Source: an uncultured Lachnospiraceae bacterium (lineage in GTDB: Bacteria > Bacillota > Clostridia > Lachnospirales > Lachnospiraceae). From it: DNA of 7,147 nt. Location: NCBI GenBank assembly GCA_944376975.1, contig CALWEE010000078.1, positions 1 through 7,147 of the forward strand, read 5' to 3'. Under the pieces are notes generated by a model, which saw nothing but the letters and a program-made list of their open reading frames with translations, was not told the DNA's origin and made no database searches. Below are positions 1 to 5,628 of this stretch, in pieces. Every line of letters starts with the position of its first letter. Within the stretch, counting starts at the first letter, position 1. The translations under genes and the position numbers were made by a program.

Positions 1-64
1 GTGTGCTGCAGTACGAAATATCGAAACCCTACGCCGGCCAATAAAATGAATCAAATTTTTTTAC

Positions 65-102
65 GCAAAAATCCCCATCAGCGGTTGGCCGCCAATGGGG
101 AT
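65..102 (-). terminator. Intrinsic terminator of the hydrolase/cohesin operon
   Basis: An 8-bp stem (ATCCCCAT at 71-78 with ATGGGGAT at 95-102) and an inner GCGG/CCGC stem (81-84 with 89-92) are separated by a 2x2 CA/CA internal loop and closed by a TTGG tetraloop. Read on the minus strand, the hairpin runs directly into five Ts (through position 67). It lies 18 bp beyond the stop codon at 121, which is the expected place for the operon terminator. Confidence 0.88.
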
Positions 103-120
103 CTTCCTATATTCCTGTTA

Positions 121-1113
121 TCATTCTTCTACAGCGGCTTCAGGAACCACTTCCTGAAGTTCTTCCGTCACGACCGGGGCTTCCACGGTCTCTTCCGTCG
201 CTGTTTCTTCAGAAACGCTTTCCGATACGGTTTCGCTTTCTTCCGGGATCGTCTCCGGTTCGCTTTCCATCAGGTCTTCGCTTTCCGTCTCTGTCACCGT
301 CTCGCTTTCGAGAAGGGTTTCTGTTTCGGTCTCGGACTCTGTCTCGGTTTCCGTTTCAGCTTCCGTTTCTTTTTCATAGTCCAGACGGGTCACGTTCAGC
401 GTGTAGGTCTGGGTATTGCCCGCAGGGGCTGTGACCTGGATCTCAAACACATTCAGTCCGGGAGCCAGAGTCAGATCTTCCGGCGCCAGGATGGTGCTGT
501 CTTCCGCCATGGGAACCGTACTGAAGATCAGTATGCCCATGCTCTGGGAAACTTCCAAATCGTAGGTGAAGGTATCCGGATCGAAGATCTTGTCCACATC
601 CGTATCCGCCACCATCAGTTCCTTCAGTCTGGCGTCATCGGAAACCTGCTCGTTCATAACGATCTCCACCGCCGCGGACTGGCCGGGAAGGTTCAGCATA
701 TCTAACGTATCGAATTCTTCAATGTATACATCGTAAAGACTGAACTCGCATGTGCCAAGTTCCAGCGCTTTAAATGTGAGGACATAGCTTTTTTCGCTGA
801 TGCCGTAGTCCAGGTTCTCCATGATATGGATCGTGCCTTCTCCGCCGGTGGCCATATCGTCCGATGTGTCCACGAATTCCAGCAGCGTGGGATCGTAGGA
901 AAGGAAGGCATCCACATAACTCATGGACATGCCGCTCGCCGCCGTGACAGTGACCTGGATCTCCTCATCCCGATCCACTGTGGAAGCGGACAGGTCCATT
1001 GTCATCTGGGTCTCCATGGCCGTGGCTTTCATGCCGGACCAGGCGAACCCGCCGGCCACCGCGCAGACAAACAGGACAACCGCGCAGATAATGGATATTT
1101 TTTTCTTTGACAT
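121..1113 (-). CDS. Exported cohesin-like / cadherin-like domain protein with acidic Thr/Glu-rich tail
   Basis: This 330-residue protein starts with KKK and a hydrophobic stretch (about residues 6-25), followed by an ATA-ME sequence (30-34) that fits a signal peptidase site. Residues about 36-152 resemble a cohesin domain (DLSAS...V.V, then a VDAFLSYDPTLLEFVD strand pair). Residues about 161-243 match the cadherin-like beta-sandwich family (PF12733 type: L..L.V, F.P...TY.L.V, G.N...I.V.A..G..QTYTL.V.R). Residues 247-330 are almost entirely E, T, S and V. No LPXTG motif, C-terminal membrane helix or dockerin is visible, so attachment to the cell is unexplained: the protein is either released or held by an uncleaved N-terminal segment. 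The start at 1113 is chosen because AAAGGAGA precedes it; a longer reading from 1221 would overlap the upstream gene and hide the signal peptide. It is the second gene of an operon, 19 bp after the hydrolase. The domain calls are by eye, and cohesin is less certain than the cadherin-like domain. Confidence 0.85.
   Translation of the reverse strand: MSKKKISIICAVVLFVCAVAGGFAWSGMKATAMETQMTMDLSASTVDRDEEIQVTVTAASGMSMSYVDAFLSYDPTLLEFVDTSDDMATGGEGTIHIMENLDYGISEKSYVLTFKALELGTCEFSLYDVYIEEFDTLDMLNLPGQSAAVEIVMNEQVSDDARLKELMVADTDVDKIFDPDTFTYDLEVSQSMGILIFSTVPMAEDSTILAPEDLTLAPGLNVFEIQVTAPAGNTQTYTLNVTRLDYEKETEAETETETESETETETLLESETVTETESEDLMESEPETIPEESETVSESVSEETATEETVEAPVVTEELQEVVPEAAVEE
316..375 (-). repeat. 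Hexamer-type coding repeat for the (Thr-Glu)n linker
   Basis: Residues 247-266 of the cohesin-like protein alternate Glu with Thr, Ala or Ser. On the plus strand the DNA shows degenerate TTCCGTTTC / CTCGGTTTC-like hexamers. Slippage here would change the length by whole residue pairs without a frameshift. The acidic, non-globular tail continues to the C terminus but is less regular at DNA level. Confidence 0.7.
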
Positions 1114-1120
1114 GAACGCG

Positions 1121-1128
1121 TCTCCTTT
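1121..1128 (-). promoter_or_regulatory. Ribosome binding site deciding the start of the cohesin-like gene
   Basis: AAAGGAGA on the minus strand lies 7 nt before the ATG at 1113-1111. It sits entirely inside the 19-bp gap after the hydrolase stop codon, which supports the 330-residue reading and coupled expression of the two genes. Confidence 0.85.
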
Positions 1129-1132
1129 CACT

Positions 1133-3925
1133 TTAATTGCTCCGGTAAACAACGATGGTGTAGGTCGTCGTCGTTCCGTTGCCGGCCTGGCATACCACCT
1201 CGATCGTATTATTGCCCACATTCAGGGAATGATATCCCGTTCCGGAAATGATCGTTCCGTACTGGCTGACCGGTGTCGCGCTGATGGTGATGCCTGTCGT
1301 GGAGTTGCTTACAACAGCTGTGTAGTCCAGCTTGTTATATGTGAATGTGGCATTCAGGCTCGCTCCGCTCACGGACAGGGACTTGATGTAACTGTTGGGG
1401 TTGCCTGTCGGCGCCGGCATCGCGGCCGCGCTCGCCGGCATATTGTCATATACCGGGATGATGAATGTCATCGCTTCATCCAGAACGCCCAGTTCTTCAT
1501 AGGTCGTGTACCGGCTCAGGCCTTCCGTGCTCGGAGCCTGGATATTGCCCATGTACTGGTGGCTGTGGTACGGTGAAGATACCACGTTGAACTTCTGGAA
1601 ATAGTCGGTGTTCTGTCCACGGGCGATATAGGATTCGGCAAGGAATTCCGCGCCGCCGACGATGGACAGGTACTGGTTCGTCCAGGGTCTTCTGTAAGAT
1701 CCCGGTGTGGCCGCGTAATTGAGGCCGTTTGTCACCGCGTTTCCGCTGGAACTTGCGTAAGCGCCGATATTAAAGAAGTTGTAATATCCGCTTTCGCCGC
1801 TGACCGAACCGCTGTAGCTTCCCACTTCCTGACGGGACCGGGAAGCAAGGATGTAGGGGCTCACATTCGCTATGGCTCCCGCTTCCATAAATGTATCCAC
1901 ATAGGTCTTAAAGCTGCCGTTGTAATAGTAGCCTTTGCCGTCTTCCATGAACGTGCCGTCCAGGATGCCCGCCACCACGTTCCTGGACTGGGAAGGATCA
2001 TAGGCCTGGGACTCAAACATGAATATCTGAGATTCATCCAGGAAATTCCTCGGATCCATGTAGTAAGCGATCAGCTCTTTGGACGCGCCCTTCCAGGAAG
2101 CGCCGTCCTTATTGTAATAGGTATCGGTCGCCCAATCGTAATCTCCGGGCGCTGTGGACAGCCAGGAGAACGGCGTGGTGGAGGATACGTAGATCATGCT
2201 CCGGTTGCCGCTGTTCTGGATCGATACGGAATCTTCAAAATCAAGGCCGGTATATTTGGCCACGAATTTCCAGCTGGGATGCTGCTCATGCAGTCTTCTC
2301 AGCGCGTTTTTGTAGCTTTCCGGGAAATCGGCGATCTGTTCTTCAAAACTTTCGTCGGGATCGCCTTCCCACGGCTCGTCGTTGGCGCCGACCACCGTGA
2401 TGAACTCGGCGGACATGTAACCGGTCTTCGGTACGCCGTTGATCACGCAGGTCACTTTGTACCAGCCGTTGGTCTCCTCAAGGATCGTTACCTGCGTACC
2501 GATATAAACAAGACCGATGGAACCGTAATTCGTTCCCGGACCGCTCCTGAAGTTCAGGGCGTCCGCTTTGACGATACCCTGTTTATTGGCCACCGACGTA
2601 CCGCCTCCGGTGCTGCCGGAACCGCCTGAACCGCCGGTATTGCCGGAACCGCCGCCGCTTCCGGAATCGCTGGTCAGGGTGATGAACTCAGCGGATACAT
2701 AGCCTTCCTTGGCCGTACCGTTGATCACGCAGCTGACTTTGTACCAGCCGTTGTTCTCGCCTTTGATGGTCACTGACGCGCCCTGGTAGATCAGTCCGAG
2801 GGCGGTGTAACCGGTGCCCGGGCCTGTCCGCACGTTCAGCGCGTCCGCGTTGACCACGCCTTTTTTATTCTCCACCGGCGTATCCGGTGTTTCCGCGCTG
2901 CCGCTGCCGCTTCCGCCCTGGCTGCTGTCGTCGATCAGGGTGATGTATTCGGCGGATACGTAGCCTTCGCCCAGGCTGCATTTGATCTTGTACCAGGAGC
3001 CGGTCTTTCCAAGGATCTCAACCTGTTCGTTGGTCCGTATAAGTCCTTTGGAATTATAGCTTGTTCCGGCGCCTTCACGCACGTTCAGCGCGTCCGCGTT
3101 GACAACGCCTTTTCCGGTGAACGATGTGTCCACGCTGCCGGATGAGCCGCTGCCTGTCCGCGTTATGTATTCCGAAGCCACGTAGCCGGTTCCCAGGCTG
3201 CAGCTTACTTTCAGCCAGGAGCCGTTGTCTTCGAGTATCTCAACTTTGTCGTTCCGCCTTATAAGGCCCTTGGAATTGTAGCTTGTTCCGGCGCCTTCAC
3301 GCACGTTCAGCGCGTCCGCGTTGACGATGCCTGTTCCGATCACCGTCGTGGATCCGCCTGTGCTGCCTCCGGTATTGCCCGTGCTGCCCGATCCTTCGGA
3401 CCGGCTGATGTATTCCGCGGAAACATAACCTGTCCGGACAACGCCGCCCACGGTACATGTGACTTTATACCAGGAACCGGTCGACGATATGATCGTCACC
3501 CGCGTGCCGTAATTGATCGTTCCAAGGCGGGAATAGTTGGTCCCCGCTCCCGTACGCACGTTCAGCAGGTCCGCTGTTACGATACCCACGCTGCCCGATC
3601 CTCCGGAGCTGGCCACGCTTCCCGATACGTTGGAAATGTAATCGCCCCGCACGTATCCGGAGACCGATCCGGTGATCTTGTACCACGTATAGCCGTCCGA
3701 TCCCTGGGTGGATCCGGTGATGGTCACCGTCGTCCCCTGGGTCACTGTACCGACACGGGAATAGCTGGTGGACGCGCCGGAACGTACATTCAGTACATCG
3801 GCGTTCACCGTCCCTGTTGTCGCCGCGTGGGCCTCTATAGGCGCAAGACCCGCCGCGCATGACAAAAGCAATGCCGTGGTCAACACATACGTAAGGGTCT
3901 TTTTAAATGATCTTAAACCTTTCAT
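1133..3925 (-). CDS. Secreted multi-SH3b N-acetylglucosaminidase (GH73-type autolysin) with C-terminal cadherin-like domain
   Basis: This 930-residue exported enzyme probably cleaves N-acetylglucosaminyl bonds in peptidoglycan. Residues 1-34 form a signal peptide (KK near the start, hydrophobic core, AHA-A cleavage site); a lipobox-like LLSC at 20-23 is a less likely alternative. Six bacterial SH3 domains follow at about 37-100, 112-175, 197-256, 271-330, 354-417 and 448-511, each with a NADALNVR-like opening and a GYVSAEYI-like end, joined by Gly/Ser linkers; such domains bind the cell wall. After a conserved pre-domain (FPESYK...LHEQHPSW, YYMDPRNFL) the glucosaminidase domain spans about 655-800, with E700 in RQEVG as the likely catalytic acid, the YNFFNIGA motif at 715-722, and GGAEFLAESYIARGQNTDY. 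Residues 845-928 form a PF12733-like beta-sandwich, also present in the next gene. The start is supported by GGGGAGG 8 nt upstream (bases 3926-3930 and the ATG excluded from the motif). It is the first gene of a two-gene operon. Confidence 0.93.
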   Translation of the reverse strand: MKGLRSFKKTLTYVLTTALLLSCAAGLAPIEAHAATTGTVNADVLNVRSGASTSYSRVGTVTQGTTVTITGSTQGSDGYTWYKITGSVSGYVRGDYISNVSGSVASSGGSGSVGIVTADLLNVRTGAGTNYSRLGTINYGTRVTIISSTGSWYKVTCTVGGVVRTGYVSAEYISRSEGSGSTGNTGGSTGGSTTVIGTGIVNADALNVREGAGTSYNSKGLIRRNDKVEILEDNGSWLKVSCSLGTGYVASEYITRTGSGSSGSVDTSFTGKGVVNADALNVREGAGTSYNSKGLIRTNEQVEILGKTGSWYKIKCSLGEGYVSAEYITLIDDSSQGGSGSGSAETPDTPVENKKGVVNADALNVRTGPGTGYTALGLIYQGASVTIKGENNGWYKVSCVINGTAKEGYVSAEFITLTSDSGSGGGSGNTGGSGGSGSTGGGTSVANKQGIVKADALNFRSGPGTNYGSIGLVYIGTQVTILEETNGWYKVTCVINGVPKTGYMSAEFITVVGANDEPWEGDPDESFEEQIADFPESYKNALRRLHEQHPSWKFVAKYTGLDFEDSVSIQNSGNRSMIYVSSTTPFSWLSTAPGDYDWATDTYYNKDGASWKGASKELIAYYMDPRNFLDESQIFMFESQAYDPSQSRNVVAGILDGTFMEDGKGYYYNGSFKTYVDTFMEAGAIANVSPYILASRSRQEVGSYSGSVSGESGYYNFFNIGAYASSSGNAVTNGLNYAATPGSYRRPWTNQYLSIVGGAEFLAESYIARGQNTDYFQKFNVVSSPYHSHQYMGNIQAPSTEGLSRYTTYEELGVLDEAMTFIIPVYDNMPASAAAMPAPTGNPNSYIKSLSVSGASLNATFTYNKLDYTAVVSNSTTGITISATPVSQYGTIISGTGYHSLNVGNNTIEVVCQAGNGTTTTYTIVVYRSN
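2829..3325. repeat. Near-identical DNA repeats within SH3b domains 3, 4 and 5
   Basis: A 47-bp stretch is identical at 3057-3103 and 3279-3325, 222 bp (74 codons) apart, and encodes the opening strands of SH3b domains 4 and 3. Its 26-bp core recurs at 2829-2854 in domain 5. The flanking parts of the domains differ at many positions, so identity is concentrated in the NADALNVR segment. Confidence 0.92.
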
Positions 3926-3945
3926 AGTGTCCTCCCCGTTTATTT

Positions 3946-3973
3946 ATTACAACTTTATTACATATTTAATACA
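3946..3973 (-). promoter_or_regulatory. Three tandem TGTAAT-like hexamers, candidate WalR (YycF) box
   Basis: Read on the minus strand, the hexamers are TGTATT (3973-3968), TGTAAT (3962-3957) and TGTAAT (3951-3946), each separated by exactly 5 nt (11-bp pitch). The last two match the published WalR consensus TGTWAH-N5-TGTWAH fully; the first misses at one base. The set begins next to the candidate -10 element and ends 8 bp before the GGGGAGG ribosome binding site of an autolysin gene. In known cases, boxes placed downstream of the start site repress. The surrounding AT-richness raises the chance of a random match. Confidence 0.55.
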
Positions 3974-4002
3974 ATTAAAGCATATTTCTATTAAAGAATC
4001 AA
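3974..4002 (-). promoter_or_regulatory. Sigma-A-like promoter of the hydrolase/cohesin operon
   Basis: TTGATT (-35, 4002-3997), a 17-bp spacer, and TTTAAT (-10, 3979-3974) on the minus strand. Transcription would start near 3967, giving a leader of about 40 nt. A second possible pair, TTGTAT and TGTAAT, overlaps the hexamer repeats and cannot be excluded. Confidence 0.65.
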
Positions 4003-4080
4003 CTGTTTTTCCTCCAAAACGCAAAAAAACGTCCGTTTGGAAGAAATTGACAGCATCGTCCACTACAGCTTGTGGTATGA

Positions 4081-4113
4081 GAAAAAACGGCCTACAAGTT
4101 TTTTCGCGGCCGT
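4081..4113 (-). terminator. Intrinsic terminator upstream of the hydrolase promoter
   Basis: On the minus strand, ACGGCC (4113-4108) pairs with GGCCGT (4092-4087) around a 15-nt loop and is followed by TTTTT then CTC. A competing 8-bp pairing, GAAAAAAC (4081-4088) with GTTTTTTC (4098-4105), involves the same T-tract, so the two folds exclude each other. Confidence 0.65.
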
Positions 4114-4160
4114 CAAAATAAAGAAGGCGCCGGATCGAATGGTCGGGCGGCGCCTTCTTT
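4114..4160 (-). terminator. Strong hairpin terminator with perfect 13-bp stem
   Basis: AAAGAAGGCGCCG (4120-4132) and CGGCGCCTTCTTT (4148-4160) form a perfect 13-bp inverted repeat with a 15-nt loop. Minus-strand transcripts leave the stem through CTTCTTTATTTTG, a U-rich exit. On the plus strand the exit is poorer in T. It is the first of two terminators in a row that shield the hydrolase promoter from upstream transcription. Confidence 0.8.
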
Positions 4161-4230
4161 ATGGATGGGCGCGTCCTTTTTGACGCCCGCAGGGAAACTA
4201 CGACGGACGGATCTGTGATAAATCCGGATA

Positions 4231-4470
4231 AAACCGTCTTTTTGATCCGCCCATACGGATGAAGATCAATTCTTTTGAAATGTAACCGTGCTTTTTGTAG
4301 GACGATACGGATCAGGAACAAATTTCAAATAATATAACCGTATGGTTACACCAAATCACACGGTTATATCACCGGAATTCCCCTGAGTAACCGTAATCTC
4401 CTGGTAAAAAGACGGTTAGAAAATAAAATTTTGCTCTGGCGACCGTCAAGAGGCAGTAAAAGCACGGTCG
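4231..4470. repeat. Phased array of five ACCGT...ACGG inverted-repeat units, 52-53 bp pitch
   Basis: CCGT (always preceded by A) occurs at 4234, 4286, 4338, 4391 and 4443; ACGG occurs at 4255, 4307, 4360, 4412 and 4464. Unit pitch is 52, 52, 53, 52 for the left arms and 52, 53, 52, 52 for the right arms. The two arms of a unit start 21-22 bp apart. Three units have longer arms: 10 bp in unit 3 (ATATAACCGT at 4332-4341 with ACGGTTATAT at 4360-4369), 7 bp in unit 4 (TAACCGT with ACGGTTA), and 7 bp as the core of a much longer stem in unit 5. Interiors are mostly diverged, although units 1 and 2 agree at about 32 of 52 positions. A further ACGG at 4203, exactly 52 bp to the left, may be a decayed sixth unit. 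The pitch corresponds to five turns of B-DNA, so all half-sites face the same side. Function is unknown; the array could be a protein-binding array, a set of RNA hairpins, or a decayed tandem duplication. Confidence 0.85.
4420..4449 (-). promoter_or_regulatory. Possible promoter inside the array, reading leftward
   Basis: TTGACG (4449-4444) and TATTTT (4425-4420) on the minus strand are 18 bp apart. Transcription would start near 4413, cross units 4 to 1, and stop at the terminators at 4160-4081. The -10 is weak (4 of 6), and the site overlaps the hairpin of unit 5, which may instead be a terminator. Confidence 0.25.
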
Positions 4471-4481
4471 TCCGAGCAAAA
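4420..4481 (-). terminator. Long hairpin of array unit 5, terminator-like on the minus strand
   Basis: Positions 4429-4446 pair with 4464-4481 over 18 positions, with one mismatch (4437/4473) and one G-T wobble (4439/4471), and a 17-nt loop. The minus-strand transcript leaves the stem through TTTTATTTTC. It could end the fba transcript while also forming the last unit of the phased array. Confidence 0.5.
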
Positions 4482-4508
4482 AACAGAAAAAAAGCCTGAA
4501 ACAGCCTT
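4478..4508 (-). terminator. Weak terminator-like hairpin downstream of fba
   Basis: On the minus strand AAGGCTG (4508-4502) pairs with CAGGCTT (4498-4492) around a TTT loop, with one G-G mismatch, followed by TTTTTCTGTTTTTT. The stem is short, but the T-tract is long. It would give fba a 3' untranslated region of roughly 170 nt. Confidence 0.45.
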
Positions 4509-4661
4509 CATCCCGTCGACGATCCCTGTAAACTCCCGGGACCCGGAAGGCATTCCAGGACACGGCATCCGGCCAAAGGCGCCGCCCGATCCTCGCACGA
4601 CAAAAGGCTGCCGCCCCGCGCTTCTTATTTACTATGGATATTCGGCTTTTAAAGACCTGTC
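4509..4661. other. Untranslated stretch downstream of fba, nothing identified
   Basis: This GC-rich stretch has only short palindromes such as the CCCGGG near 4535. AAGGCTG at 4604-4610 is complementary to CAGCCTT at 4502-4508, a long-range pairing that could compete with the adjacent hairpin. I see no gene, RNA family or mobile-element end. Confidence 0.5.
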
Positions 4662-5525
4662 TCAGGCTTTTCCAACGGAACCGAACAGTTCCATCTTCTC
4701 GATGACTTTCGCTTTGATGGCGTCTGTGCCCGGTTTGAGCAGTTTACGCGGGTCAAAGCCCTTGCCTTCCAGATCTTTGCCGGCTTCGATGTACTTACGT
4801 GTCGCTTCGGCAAATACGAGCTGGCACTCTGTGTTGACGTTGATCTTGGCAACGCCGAGGGAAATGGCTTTCTTGATCATGTCGTCCGGGATGCCTGTGC
4901 CGCCGTGAAGGACAAGCGGCATATCGCCTGTCAGCTGCTGGATGGCGTCCAGTGTCTCAAAGCTGAGGCCCTGCCAGTTGGCCGGATACTTGCCGTGGAT
5001 ATTGCCGATGCCGGCTGCCAGCATGGTGATGCCCAGGTCAGCGATGGCTGTACATTCCTTCGGGTCCGCGCATTCGCCCGCGCCGATCACACCGTCTTCC
5101 TCGCCGCCGATGGAGCCCACTTCCGCTTCAAGGGAAAGGCCTTTTTCTTTGCACATGGCGACCAGTTCTTTTGTCTTTTCCACGTTCTCCTCGATGGGAT
5201 AATGGGAACCGTCGAACATGATGGATGAGAAACCGGCCTCGATGCACTTCAGGCAGCCTTCATAAGAACCGTGATCCAGATGGATGGCCACCGGGACCGT
5301 AATGTTCAGTTCGTCGATCATGGCGCCTGCCATGGAAGCCACCGTCTTGTAGCCGCACATATATTTTCCGGCGCCTTCGGAAACACCGAGGATGACCGGA
5401 GATTTCGCTTCCTCCGCGGCCAGGAGGATCGCCTTCGTCCACTCCAGGTTATTGATATTAAACTGGCCTACCGCGTAATGACCGGCTTTCGCCTTCTTCA
5501 ACATTTCTTCTGCTGTAACAAACAT
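4662..5525 (-). CDS. fba: Class II fructose-bisphosphate aldolase
   Basis: The 287-residue zinc-dependent enzyme splits fructose-1,6-bisphosphate into dihydroxyacetone phosphate and glyceraldehyde-3-phosphate in cytoplasmic glycolysis, and runs in reverse in gluconeogenesis. Family landmarks are all present: HLDHG with catalytic D84 and zinc ligand H85, MFDGSHYPIEEN (103-114), EAEVGSIGGEED (133-144), HGKY with zinc ligand H177, LHGGTG with H207, and KINVNTE for phosphate binding (227-233). Length fits Gram-positive FbaA-type proteins (about 285 residues). The close relatives GatY/KbaY (tagatose-bisphosphate aldolases) share this fold, so substrate preference is inferred from similarity to FbaA and from the absence of galactitol or sugar-transport genes nearby. 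The start is supported by GGAGG at 5540-5536, 10 nt before the ATG. It has its own promoter and is not obviously tied to the wall genes on either side. Confidence 0.95.
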   Translation of the reverse strand: MFVTAEEMLKKAKAGHYAVGQFNINNLEWTKAILLAAEEAKSPVILGVSEGAGKYMCGYKTVASMAGAMIDELNITVPVAIHLDHGSYEGCLKCIEAGFSSIMFDGSHYPIEENVEKTKELVAMCKEKGLSLEAEVGSIGGEEDGVIGAGECADPKECTAIADLGITMLAAGIGNIHGKYPANWQGLSFETLDAIQQLTGDMPLVLHGGTGIPDDMIKKAISLGVAKINVNTECQLVFAEATRKYIEAGKDLEGKGFDPRKLLKPGTDAIKAKVIEKMELFGSVGKA

Positions 5526-5562
5526 CTCTCTGATACCTCCATTTCGTTTGTACTTGTCTTAT

Positions 5563-5591
5563 ATTGTAACCTCTTTTCGGCCAACATTCAA
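5563..5591 (-). promoter_or_regulatory. Sigma-A-like promoter of fba
   Basis: TTGAAT (5591-5586), a 17-bp spacer, then TACAAT (5568-5563) on the minus strand. The predicted start near 5556 gives a leader of about 30 nt with GGAGG before the ATG. I see no convincing terminator between the murI stop (5629) and this promoter, so some read-through from murI is possible. Confidence 0.75.
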
Positions 5592-5628
5592 GCATATTCC
5601 ACGCCGCCGGCCGATTCTTTACACATCT

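Noticed and set aside
1..60. Promoter for a gene beyond the left edge
   Set aside because: A TTGATT followed 17 bp later by TAGGGT can be read on the minus strand, but the -10 match is poor and no gene start is visible in the window.
1..705. Long plus-strand reading frame opposite the cohesin-like gene
   Set aside because: It is the antisense shadow of the Thr/Glu-rich tail, with a Phe/Arg-rich product, no start signal and a terminator hairpin inside it.
1114..1221. Upstream start that would lengthen the cohesin-like protein by 36 residues
   Set aside because: It overlaps the hydrolase gene, has no ribosome binding site, and would bury the signal peptide behind an Arg-rich stretch.
3857..3862. 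Lipoprotein signal (LLSC) in the hydrolase
   Set aside because: The residues fit a loose lipobox, but an AHA-A signal peptidase I site follows directly before the first SH3b domain and explains export better.
3926..4230. Cyclic-di-AMP (ydaO-type) or other riboswitch ahead of the autolysin
   Set aside because: I looked for the conserved ydaO-type core because it often precedes wall hydrolase genes; it is not present, and the predicted leader is only about 40 nt.
3947..4321. Minus-strand reading frame of 124 codons upstream of the hydrolase
   Set aside because: It spans two intrinsic terminators, the hydrolase promoter and the WalR-like box, lacks a ribosome binding site, and its composition is unlike the neighbouring proteins.
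4231..4470. CRISPR array
   Set aside because: Only about 5-10 bases per arm are kept, not a 24-37 bp repeat; the units are palindromic, spacers are not clearly bounded, and no cas gene is present.
4369..4563. Minus-strand reading frame of 64 codons downstream of fba
   Set aside because: It begins with GTG without a ribosome binding site, has no recognisable domain, and runs through two terminator-like hairpins and the repeat array.
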